Assembly: GCA_947489445.1 (NCBI GenBank)
Contig: CANLDN010000015.1
Span: 1-64,000, forward strand
Reading direction: 5' to 3'
From: an uncultured Paracoccaceae bacterium
Lineage (GTDB): Bacteria > Pseudomonadota > Alphaproteobacteria > Rhodobacterales > Rhodobacteraceae
Length of the DNA stretch: 64,000 nucleotides
In this document: positions 8,115 to 14,590 of the stretch, piece after piece
How positions within the stretch are numbered: position 1 is the first letter of the stretch
Layout of the letters: each line of letters begins with the position of its first letter
The notes under the pieces: generated by a model
Told to the model about the DNA's origin: nothing
Seen by the model: the letters and a program-made list of their open reading frames with translations, nothing else
Database searches by the model: none
Translations under genes and position numbers: made by a program

Positions 8115-8485
8115 TAGCCCGCCTCCGTCCAGTCGGTCGCCCATGCGTCCATTGTGGCGATGGTGTTGCCCTCGGGATCAATCAGGGTCATGTCAGGCTT
8201 GATTTTTGCCGCCTCGTGGTGGTCTTTGCCGAACGTGCGCAACATGGTCTGATCAGACGATGAAAATTCGTAAGTTGCCGTGTCGTAGTCAGCCCGCAGT
8301 GTGAAAATACCTATGCCATGCGTTCCAGCAAAGCGCATCGCACCTTGTTCTGTTGGGTGTGTATAGATATTTCCGTCAGCCCCTACGTAAGCCCATCGAT
8401 CAAACTGCTTCGCAGTGTTTGTGCCATTTCGCACATCGTTAATCGCCGCGCGTAGGTGCGCCGGATTCTCAAAAACCTTCATCAT
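8114..8485 (-). CDS. Hypothetical plasmid protein, first gene of operon
   Basis: A 123-residue protein. Start ATG at 8485 follows the leader CACCACAAAGGAACGCGAT, with AAGGA seven bases upstream, so the longer open frame into the repeat is rejected. The core (WAYVGADGNIYTHPTEQGAM) and C-terminal half look like a small mixed alpha/beta protein. No family was recognised. The gene is directly preceded by repeat R1, and its leader is shared with ardC and the DUF3768 gene, suggesting common early expression. Confidence 0.75.
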   Translation of the reverse strand: MMKVFENPAHLRAAINDVRNGTNTAKQFDRWAYVGADGNIYTHPTEQGAMRFAGTHGIGIFTLRADYDTATYEFSSSDQTMLRTFGKDHHEAAKIKPDMTLIDPEGNTIATMDAWATDWTEAG

Positions 8486-8493
8486 ATCGCGTT

Positions 8494-8801
8494 CCTTTGT
8501 GGTGTGGTCCGTTCTGGTGTTTCCCAAAATTGGACAAGGGTTCTGGAAGGTCCGCGTAGCGGTGCCTCTCCTGAAACCTTGGCCCTCGCCGAGAGCAGGG
8601 GGGGAACCGATGCAATGCTGAAATCCAGCCCAAAGGGGAGGGGGATCACCCGGCAACGCAGCCCACAGGGACCGTTGGTGGGGACACCCCTTTGGGCGCA
8701 GTATTTCGGGGTTGCATTGGGGGACCGGCGGTCCCCTGATCGTCGTGCAGGGGCGTTCGGCTTGTCCGAACCCCGCACGACCAGAAAAACCGGATCGGGC
8801 G
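8494..8801 (-). repeat. Repeat R1, copy A (candidate leading-region promoter)
   Basis: The core 8523-8784 is 262 bp and almost identical to 16927-17188 and 24895-25156, each exactly 262 bp. Copies A and B also share the leader down to the ribosome-binding site. It contains several hairpins, such as GGGGACC-GGC-GGTCCCC at 8720-8736 and GTTCGG-CTTGT-CCGAAC near 8755. All copies lie upstream of leftward genes. Confidence 0.85.
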
Positions 8802-9240
8802 AGATCCGATGCACAAGGCGAAGCGAACGACCGTCAACCGATCAATTGTCAGATGGTAAATCGAATGACTGATACGGCGTTGAACCCGCGTAGGTGCAGA
8901 AACGAAATTTATCATCTGCGACGAGGTCCTGACCTGATGATGTTTGGTGAACCGTAGGTTTTTGTTAAAAAAAGCAGCAATCAAGTGCATATATGTTCGT
9001 TCCACATGATCTTGCGACCATCGTTGCCGAGCATGTTCAAGCCACCCTAGAGACACATATGTTGGCTGGCGGTTCCCAGATTGGACCCAGATTGGCTGAC
9101 AAAGATGCTTGGGGGACGCTGAGTTGATAACATCGGCGACGCAGCCGCTGATAAGATGGAAATCGCAGCTTTCGCTCATAGCGAGGACACAAAAGGTCTG
9201 GACATAGAATCCGAGGACCACAAACCAGAGAGGAATGAAT
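8802..9240. other. Intergenic region
   Basis: About 440 bases. The first 40 continue from R1 with GATCCGATGCACAAGGCGAA, also found at the beginning of R3 elements. The rest is lower in GC and shows no convincing gene. A promoter for the rightward pair at 9241-10301 should lie here. Confidence 0.4.
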
Positions 9241-9792
9241 ATGAAGAAGATTATTGCAGGAGCGGTTTCGGCAATCGCGATAACAGCAAGTACCGTCTCG
9301 GCAGAAGATCAGCAAACGATTGATGCCCAAGCCTTGTTGCCACTGCTCACAATGCAGGTTGAAACGGTAAAATTGGAAGAAAATGGAAACATTGTCCGTG
9401 CAGGAGACGCGGGTTGGGATGACGCTGGAGACACTTATCCGCTGCTTAATGGCAAATACATTCTAGTCACGGGCAATAGCGCAATCGACAAAGGCGCGTG
9501 CCACAACATGACCGGCTGTAGCACTAACAGGTACAGGGGCAGCGTTACTTTGGTTACACCACCAAATTGGGCGTTCTCACAAAATTCCGTAGCGGTTGCT
9601 GAGACCGGCCATGGGAAAAACGGACATGGCGTAAATTCGGAATTTGAATATGGGGTAACGCCATTCCAAGGCGGCATCAGCATCATCAAGGACGTAAAGG
9701 TAGGCCACTGGTGCCACCGGGACGGCGGCTGGAATGATGGCGGCTGTTCGTCAAACCTTAGCGTGACAGCCCTTGCAGTGTTTGTCGGATGA
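9241..9792 (+). CDS. Secreted protein of unknown function
   Basis: A 183-residue protein with a clear signal peptide (MKKIIAGAVSAIAITASTVS, cleaved after SA-ED). The mature part is rich in Gly and Asn and has four or five Cys residues (CHNMTGC, WCHRDGGWNDGGC), suggesting disulfides in the periplasm. I prefer the ATG at 9241, seven bases after GAGGA, over the ATG at 9235. Similar Gly/Trp/Cys spacing is seen in the next gene product. The next gene overlaps it, so they form an operon. Confidence 0.75.
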   Translation: MKKIIAGAVSAIAITASTVSAEDQQTIDAQALLPLLTMQVETVKLEENGNIVRAGDAGWDDAGDTYPLLNGKYILVTGNSAIDKGACHNMTGCSTNRYRGSVTLVTPPNWAFSQNSVAVAETGHGKNGHGVNSEFEYGVTPFQGGISIIKDVKVGHWCHRDGGWNDGGCSSNLSVTALAVFVG

Positions 9793-10301
9793 TGCGGTTC
9801 GGGTTTCTAATTATTTGCGCGATTGTCGGATTCAGTTTTATTGAAGACGTCCGTGACTATGTAGAGATCCGATGGACAGCATATATGCTCCGGTGGGATG
9901 CTCGGATTGCACTTAATGAGCAAACCGACCTGAACTACCGGGGCATTGTGACAATCGCTGTTTGGGTCGATGAAGGCGGGCAGCGGACATTGACCCGAAC
10001 GAACGATGCTCAAAGCACATTCACGAAGTGGAAAAGTACAACTGCCCCCTGCGCCGGTTGTATCCTCGATGTGGCTAATGCGGTGATCTTAAGTGACGGT
10101 CATGGGGAATTTCATGGAGCGCGGAAACCAAGATTTGAAAATCGTAATTTTGGTGCAGCCGTAGTGATTGATGAAGTAAGTCTTGGTGCCGCCTGTCGTC
10201 GGGAAAACAAAATTGCTGGTGGCGGGTGCCGATCTATAGCCGCAATGGCCGTAGGCTATGTCGAATTGCCCGAGGTCTTACTGTCGGTGCCGGACACATA
10301 G
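9789..10301 (+). CDS. Membrane-anchored or secreted protein
   Basis: A 170-residue protein starting MMRFGFLIICAIVGFSFIED, with an N-terminal hydrophobic anchor or uncleaved signal. Four Cys occur in the mature part (CAGC, CRRENKIAGGGC), echoing the Cys pattern of the preceding gene. The two may therefore be distant paralogues working together. The ATGATG start overlaps the upstream TGA. The family was not recognised. Confidence 0.7.
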   Translation: MMRFGFLIICAIVGFSFIEDVRDYVEIRWTAYMLRWDARIALNEQTDLNYRGIVTIAVWVDEGGQRTLTRTNDAQSTFTKWKSTTAPCAGCILDVANAVILSDGHGEFHGARKPRFENRNFGAAVVIDEVSLGAACRRENKIAGGGCRSIAAMAVGYVELPEVLLSVPDT

Positions 10302-10309
10302 TCATCTAA

Positions 10310-10654
10310 TCAGGTTGCGATTTCATCCGCGATCAATCCGATAATACTTGCGTAGTTCATAGCGCCGTCAGGTTGTTCCGAGCGCGACAGTGATTTCGCC
10401 ACGTCTGCCGCTTCATGACCATGCTGTAGCAGTCGCGATATTAGAACACATGCATCTTGGACCTGAAATTCAAGCTGCGATCCTGACTTGAAGCCCGCGG
10501 AGTAGAAGACTTCGCGTGGTCGCCCATCTTCCTTTGGATCGTATCCGACTGACAGATGAATGTTGTGACCATCTGGCGTAGTGATTTTGCGGGTCTCTGT
10601 GAGCCGCCTCGATGGCAGATCGTGACGTGGATCAGGCTTATCTTTATAGTCCAT
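10310..10654 (-). CDS. TSCPD-domain-like protein
   Basis: A 114-residue protein whose second half follows the TSCPD pattern seen at the C-terminus of B12-dependent ribonucleotide reductases and in small stand-alone phage and plasmid proteins: GRPREVFYSAGFKSGSQLEF, then DACVLISRLLQHGHEAADVA and KSLSR. Stand-alone forms are of unknown function. There is no Cys cluster here. It lies downstream of ssb on the same strand, about 195 bases away, with hairpins between. Confidence 0.65.
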   Translation of the reverse strand: MDYKDKPDPRHDLPSRRLTETRKITTPDGHNIHLSVGYDPKEDGRPREVFYSAGFKSGSQLEFQVQDACVLISRLLQHGHEAADVAKSLSRSEQPDGAMNYASIIGLIADEIAT

Positions 10655-10822
10655 CGGCTTGTCCTCTGTATTGACCCTCCCGGCTATCCAGTTGGAAGAA
10701 CCCCTTGGGTTTTTGTCACCGGGAAGGAACCTTTGGTGAGAGGGCCGACCGGAATAAGTCCAATCCTTATTCTCGATATCTGCGACCGGACATTCCAGCC
10801 GACTAACAAGCCCGTGGGGAGT

Positions 10823-10859
10823 GGTGGGCCGTTAGGCCCACCCGAGGGCGTTAGCCCTC
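10823..10859 (-). promoter_or_regulatory. Tandem hairpins at the ssb 3' end
   Basis: Two adjacent hairpins with almost identical loops: GTGGGCC-GTTA-GGCCCAC and GAGGGC-GTTA-GCCCTC. The second includes the ssb stop codon. No T run follows in the leftward direction, so this looks like an mRNA-stabilising or Rho-type end rather than a standard terminator. Confidence 0.5.
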
Positions 10860-11201
10860 TTGCTTTTTCGCTGCGCGGCGGCGTTCGTCTTGGCTCATGT
10901 TGTCGAAGTCGTCAGCCGCGAGGGTCATGCCGTATTCGGTGCCACCGGAGCTATTTTCCCAGCTTGTCTGGCGAAGCGTGCCACGAACATGGACCAAATC
11001 ACCGGGTTGGGTGTTCTCTTTCACCCACTTGATGACGTTCTCGTTGAAGATCGTCACTTCGTTCCAGTAGGCGTTTGCCTGAAAGTCGCCGTTGTTGTCT
11101 TTGCGACCGTATTCTGCGGCAACTGTTACACGCAGGGTGTTGCCAACGTCTTTGGTCTTACCTACGCGGCCCATGATCTGAAATTCTGCAAAGGTTCTCA
11201 T
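10851..11201 (-). CDS. ssb: Single-stranded DNA-binding protein
   Basis: A 116-residue OB-fold SSB protein (MRTFAEFQIMGRVGKTKDVG, then YWNEVTIFNE and GDLVHVRGTLRQTSWEN). It coats single-stranded DNA, here probably the transferred strand in the recipient. It lacks the long acidic C-terminal tail of chromosomal SSB. The ATG at 11201 follows AAGGAGACACGACA. The longer open frame upstream is AT-rich non-coding sequence. An AT-rich palindrome lies 90 bases upstream, and a decayed inverted second copy follows at 11425-11555. Confidence 0.88.
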   Translation of the reverse strand: MRTFAEFQIMGRVGKTKDVGNTLRVTVAAEYGRKDNNGDFQANAYWNEVTIFNENVIKWVKENTQPGDLVHVRGTLRQTSWENSSGGTEYGMTLAADDFDNMSQDERRRAAKKQEG

Positions 11202-11290
11202 TGTCGTGTCTCCTTGGTGAGAGTGTTTCGATAAAAAACGGTCAAGCGTGTGTTCGATGCGATCAAACCAAAAAACGGAGGGTCCGAACG

Positions 11291-11313
11291 ATATTATAAT
11301 ATTGTAAGATATT
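11291..11313. promoter_or_regulatory. AT-rich operator upstream of ssb
   Basis: ATATTATAATATTGTAAGAT in otherwise GC-rich sequence. On the ssb strand it contains ACAATATTATAAT, the core also found upstream of the 13620, 31523 and virB operons and, in variant form, at 25796-25835. Confidence 0.6.
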
Positions 11314-11424
11314 CTAATTCGGATGGAAACCGTTTTTTTGTTTGAAGGCAAAGGCGTAGCCGGAGCCGGTCGCTAAGAGAAGACGAAGCGAAATTCCGTT
11401 TGAGAAACACGTCCAAGGGGACAC

Positions 11425-11555
11425 TTGAGAACCGTCGCGCTCAGTTTTTAGAAGGGCCGGGTAAGACCAAGGATGTTGGTGACTGTGCAACAGTGATCAA
11501 CACAGAATACGGTCGCAAAGACAGCAACGGAGCGGGCAAACGCGGAACGTGACGG
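11425..11555 (+). pseudogene. Decayed inverted copy of ssb
   Basis: Opposite in orientation to ssb and beginning 224 bases from its start. It keeps a CAAGGGGACAC leader, TTGAGAACC in place of ATGAGAACC, and after a frameshift encodes GKTKDVGDCATVINTEYGRK, then DSNG, ending at TGA. The intact gene has GKTKDVGNTLRVTVAAEYGRK. An internal TAG and frameshift make it non-functional. The rest of ssb is missing. Confidence 0.8.
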
Positions 11556-11656
11556 GGATCTTCGACGGGGACGGAAACAGGGTGAAAGTCCATCCCGATT
11601 GGTCCATGTTTGTGGCATGATTTGGCAACGGGAGAAACCGCGCTTGGCATGATGGA

Positions 11657-12145
11657 ATGACCATGGTTGACACAGACAACAGAAGCGGAACGCGCCTCAG
11701 AGAAAAAGCACTGTGGCCGTGCGCCTCGATGTGGGACAAAAGGCCCCCACTCTCCTACCGGGCATTGCAGGCTGGTTTGGCATTGGCGCTGATCACGGTG
11801 CAGGTGGACGCTGAAACAGTCGATCCGGCGGCGGTGTATGTCGTTGACGGCGACACAATCCGCATGGATGGCGATAGCTGGCGGCTCGTCGGTCTCGACA
11901 CGCCAGAGACCTATAAACCGCGCTGCGACTTCGAGCTGGCGCTAGGACAGGCAGCAACCGCGCGACTGCGCGAGTTGATGGCGTCCGGACGTGTGGTCGA
12001 AGTGATCAGATTGCCGGGGCGTGACCGCTTCGATCGGGGATTGGCGCGGCTCTATATCGGCGGGGAAAATATCGCAGACATTTTGATCAGCGAGGGGTTG
12101 GCCCGGGCTTATGATGGCGGTCGCCGTGAAAGCTGGTGTGGCTGA
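11657..12145 (+). CDS. Thermonuclease-like secreted nuclease
   Basis: A staphylococcal-nuclease-fold protein of 162 residues. Motifs are VYVVDGDTIRMDG, WRLVGLDTPET and CDFELALGQAATARLRELM, with later GRDRFDRGLARLYI. The usual acidic and arginine catalytic positions appear present. A hydrophobic stretch at about residues 38-52 (LQAGLALALITVQVDA) looks like a signal peptide, so the true start may be later than 11657. Such nucleases are frequent on Rhodobacteraceae plasmids. It degrades DNA or RNA outside the cytoplasm. The cargo role is unclear. Confidence 0.8.
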   Translation: MTMVDTDNRSGTRLREKALWPCASMWDKRPPLSYRALQAGLALALITVQVDAETVDPAAVYVVDGDTIRMDGDSWRLVGLDTPETYKPRCDFELALGQAATARLRELMASGRVVEVIRLPGRDRFDRGLARLYIGGENIADILISEGLARAYDGGRRESWCG

Positions 12146-12240
12146 CGCTTTAGCGTTTCTGCGCGAACAGCGCAGGCCCGTGTTCGCAGGGCGTCGCCCT
12201 GGGGGGACGGGCAGAAATTCAGTTTGAACCTCGCACCGTA

Positions 12241-12513
12241 TCAATCGTATCGAGCGCGGCGTTGATAAATCAACAGAGCGGCCCCGATGAGTCCCACCAG
12301 ACTGAAACCACCGATGATGGTCGTTGCCAGCCAAAAGTCGTCAGGCCGGACAGTGCGTAATGGAAAATAGCTACGAGCCAGCCACGTCCAATCCACATTG
12401 GCGGTAAACCCATAGTCGCGAAACGTCAGATAGGCCGTCGCACAAACATATCCCAATGACCCAGCAAGGACGGTGAGAACAATTGCTACCACCACAGCCT
12501 TCCGACTGGTCAT
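12241..12513 (-). CDS. Stand-alone VirD4 N-terminal domain
   Basis: A 90-residue protein matching the first 80 residues of the VirD4 encoded at 59449-61617: ATAYLTFRDYGFTANVDWTW against ATAFLTFRDYGMNAELDFMW, and RPDDFWLATTIIGGFSLVGL against RPDDFRLVNLIVGGFGVTGL. It has both membrane helices and the periplasmic loop but no ATPase domain, ending YQRRARYD. It could assemble with VirD4 and modulate it. The ATG at 12513 has AAGGA eight bases upstream, located inside a perfect inverted repeat. It is the last gene of the 13620 operon. Confidence 0.8.
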   Translation of the reverse strand: MTSRKAVVVAIVLTVLAGSLGYVCATAYLTFRDYGFTANVDWTWLARSYFPLRTVRPDDFWLATTIIGGFSLVGLIGAALLIYQRRARYD

Positions 12514-12537
12514 GAAAACCGTCCTTGCTGGGTCATT
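12455..12537. repeat. Perfect 20-bp inverted repeat around a start codon
   Basis: Arms AATGACCCAGCAAGGACGGT at 12455-12474 and its exact reverse complement at 12518-12537, 43 bases apart. In the leftward mRNA one arm contains the AAGGA ribosome-binding site of the VirD4-like stub and the other lies in its codons 15-22. Folding would hide the ribosome-binding site. Confidence 0.85.
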
Positions 12538-12760
12538 GAGGGATGCACCGGAAGAACGGCGTTGCCCCAACGCCGTTTTCGTCAAGGTGGTCTACGGCGC
12601 GACGTCCAGCGTCATGACAGTCCTCGTTGCTGTCATAGACGATAGGCGAGATTGAATGCGTAGGGGGCCGCGCGTTCCATGAAGCATCGGCGGCGTCAAA
12701 GGTGCTGTTGGGTTCGCCCTCGGCGGCGGTGGTCAAAATGATCGTCAGGATAAACTTCAT
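12533..12760 (-). CDS. Small secreted protein, paralogue of 25956-26219
   Basis: A 75-residue protein with a short signal-like start (MKFILTIILTTAAEGEPNST) and a C-terminal CIPQ. The DSNEDCHDAGRRAVDHLDEN stretch parallels DDMQACDDAARRTFQ in the product of 25956-26219, and both begin MKF(I/V)L. The two look like members of one small plasmid family with a likely disulfide. Function is unknown. It is the third gene of the 13620 operon, overlapping the VirD4-like stub's leader. Confidence 0.7.
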   Translation of the reverse strand: MKFILTIILTTAAEGEPNSTFDAADASWNARPPTHSISPIVYDSNEDCHDAGRRAVDHLDENGVGATPFFRCIPQ

Positions 12761-12775
12761 CGTTCGGTTTCCATT

Positions 12776-13069
12776 CTACTGTCTGTTGCTCTTATCGTTT
12801 TCGATGGCTTGCAATTCTGCGGCCATAAACTCGTCCAGTTCCGCGTCAATCGCTGCACGGTATTCGTGGTAAGGATTGGCGGGTCCATATCGAACGCCAT
12901 GCTCCCAGAAATTGCCGTCTCGCCCATAGAGCCAAGCGCGATGAATTTGGGACCGTGGAAACATGCGGCGAAACCAAACAGGCAAGATTTGCCCCACATG
13001 ACCTTGGACACTGACCCATAAAAGGAAGTGCCCATAGATCGTGGTCGGCCTATCCATCAAAGGTTCCAT
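12776..13069 (-). CDS. Hypothetical protein with hydrophobic N-terminus
   Basis: A 97-residue protein: a short hydrophobic N-terminal segment (TIYGHFLLWVSVQGHVGQIL), a basic aromatic stretch (WFRRMFPRSQIHRAWLYGRD) and an acidic helical end. I chose the ATG at 13069, nine bases after GGAG. The frame is open to a TTG at 13084. It starts next to the stop of the M15 peptidase gene and is in the same operon. The family was not recognised. Confidence 0.65.
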   Translation of the reverse strand: MEPLMDRPTTIYGHFLLWVSVQGHVGQILPVWFRRMFPRSQIHRAWLYGRDGNFWEHGVRYGPANPYHEYRAAIDAELDEFMAAELQAIENDKSNRQ

Positions 13070-13071
13070 AT

Positions 13072-13620
13072 TCATCCACTCCAACGCCGGTTCGGTGGGC
13101 CAACGTCGATATGGGTAAAATCTGAGTATTGGCCCAAGCCATGAACGCCATAGGACTCGGCATAGCCAACAACCAACGCGGGGCTGACGCCAACCATATT
13201 GAAGTCACACGCACGACCGCGAACATGCTGGGAATTACGCGCAGCGTTTTCGATGGTCGCGTTGCGTGCTTCCGTGCGAAAACCAGAATTGATCAAAATC
13301 AATTTTGGTTCGTTAAAATCGAGCGACATGCGTGTTTGGATCAACGCCAGATCACCAAACAAAAGGGGGGCAATTTCCCGCTGCGCACCACCTGCCCGCC
13401 AGTCGCGCCACAACCAATTTAGCTGTTGAAGACTACTAGCGTCGTATCGCTGTCCGTTGCGAAATCTGACTGCAAGTCGGTCGCCGTTGGTATTCGCAAC
13501 CAAGATACGATCAAAGCCAATGTCGTTCCAAGGCGTCGTTTGTGCGCTGCAAATCGCTGGTGCGGCAAGCATCATCGTTGCAACGGTCATGGTCTTTAGA
13601 AAATGCCGTTTGCTTTGCAT
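13072..13620 (-). CDS. Peptidase M15-type (DUF882-like) peptidoglycan enzyme
   Basis: A 182-residue exported protein with a signal peptide (KRHFLKTMTVATMMLAAPAI, cleaved after CSA). The C-terminal half shows the M15/DUF882 signature: NSGFRTEARNATIENAARNS, HVRGRACDFNMVG (HxxGxAxD metal site) and FTHIDVG (third ligand). Family members cut peptidoglycan cross-links or stem peptides. With the VirD4-like stub in the same operon, a role in opening the wall for DNA transfer or in surface exclusion is an inference. An AT-rich palindrome lies 55 bases upstream. Confidence 0.85.
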   Translation of the reverse strand: MQSKRHFLKTMTVATMMLAAPAICSAQTTPWNDIGFDRILVANTNGDRLAVRFRNGQRYDASSLQQLNWLWRDWRAGGAQREIAPLLFGDLALIQTRMSLDFNEPKLILINSGFRTEARNATIENAARNSQHVRGRACDFNMVGVSPALVVGYAESYGVHGLGQYSDFTHIDVGPPNRRWSG

Positions 13621-13674
13621 CGCTCCGTCCTAAAGTTGCCAAAACCAAGTGTCGTCTCGCTATACTATTGTGTT

Positions 13675-13694
13675 AACAATATTACAATATTGTT
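13675..13694. promoter_or_regulatory. AT-rich palindromic operator
   Basis: AACAATATTACAATATTGTT is an almost perfect 20-bp palindrome in the leader of the leftward M15 peptidase operon, between that start and the terminator at 13711-13737. It shares ACAATATTRTAA with the sites near ssb, 31523 and virB. Confidence 0.7.
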
Positions 13695-13710
13695 TTTTCG
13701 TGCGCTTAGT

Positions 13711-13737
13711 GAAAAAAGGCCCCCCCAAAGGGGGACC
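13711..13737 (-). terminator. Intrinsic terminator of the parB-PAPS reductase operon
   Basis: Leftward it reads GGTCCCCC-TTT-GGGGGGGCC and then TTTTTT, a strong intrinsic terminator 27 bases past the stop at 13764. Confidence 0.8.
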
Positions 13738-13763
13738 AGTGGCATCCTCACCACAAGGAAAGT

Positions 13764-14534
13764 CTAAGCGGCCAATCTCTCGGCCAGCGTTTCATTCGCA
13801 AAAAAGGTCCAACCGGTTTCCGTTTCAATCGCAGCAATCTTAGCCGCAAGTTCTGGTCTCCACCGCAGCCCGTTCCGCAGATCGTTTCGGCTAGCCATGA
13901 TGCAGAATACGCAGGACATTCGGTGATTGCCCCGGTTGTCGTCGGTATCTTCGTAAATATGGAACGGGCGCTGTCCTGCTTGCTTGATGATCCAAAAGAC
14001 GTTCGCCGTAGTCAGGTTGAAAATCGGCATGTAGTCGTAGACCTCTCGCCCCGCCTTGCTCAACGTCTTATTGACAGTCAGTGGGTCGCGCTTGGCTCTG
14101 GCAGTGCTTTCATCGCGTCGGACACCTGTGCAGTTCAAGGCCAGCTTTAGTCCACGTCGCGCAAGATCGGCGCGTATGAATTTGTATATCGGACCACGTT
14201 TCAAATCACTTGTGCATTGGCGAGTGGCACTAGACGGCCAGGACGGCACGTCTGGCCGTGTCTCAAATCGCCGTCGCACCATATCAAAAAACGTCTTTTC
14301 AGCACGGACAACATTCAAGGGATGCTCGATGTTCGCACGAATATGATCTTGTGTTCCCTCATGCTCGACCTCGCCAAGATCGGCGTGAACAACCACAATT
14401 TGCGAGGCGGGAACAAACTTTTTCAGTGCCGCATATTGGGCCATGCTGTCCTTCCCGCCGCTATGAGCGACGTAGAAGATTGCACCGCGATCAGCGAACG
14501 CCACTATCGCGGCCCTGTTCCAAATCAGTCCCAT
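13764..14534 (-). CDS. PAPS reductase-family (PP-loop) protein
   Basis: A 256-residue alpha-hydrolase/PP-loop protein with the ATP-binding SGGKDSMAQYAALKK near residue 25, followed by a VVVHADLGEVEHEG strand. Cys residues include RQCTSDLKRGPI and MSCVFCIMAS, which could hold a cluster or zinc. Related proteins are PAPS sulfotransferases, IbrA and DndC. The gene follows a ParB-like gene in the same operon, a pairing known from ibrB-ibrA and many phages. True substrate is unknown. GGGAAG precedes the ATG. A small GGGCGC-GTAA-GCGCCC hairpin (14565-14580) separates it from parB. Confidence 0.85.
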   Translation of the reverse strand: MGLIWNRAAIVAFADRGAIFYVAHSGGKDSMAQYAALKKFVPASQIVVVHADLGEVEHEGTQDHIRANIEHPLNVVRAEKTFFDMVRRRFETRPDVPSWPSSATRQCTSDLKRGPIYKFIRADLARRGLKLALNCTGVRRDESTARAKRDPLTVNKTLSKAGREVYDYMPIFNLTTANVFWIIKQAGQRPFHIYEDTDDNRGNHRMSCVFCIMASRNDLRNGLRWRPELAAKIAAIETETGWTFFANETLAERLAA

Positions 14535-14590
14535 GATCTTCCCTATGTTTCATAGAAGGGGCAGGGCGCGTAAGCGCCCCGCTCCGTGCG

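Noticed and set aside
8486..8656. N-terminal extension of the 8114 gene into repeat R1
   Set aside because: The open frame through R1 is conserved only because the DNA repeat is. A good ribosome-binding site precedes the ATG at 8485, and the same leader is used by the DUF3768 gene.
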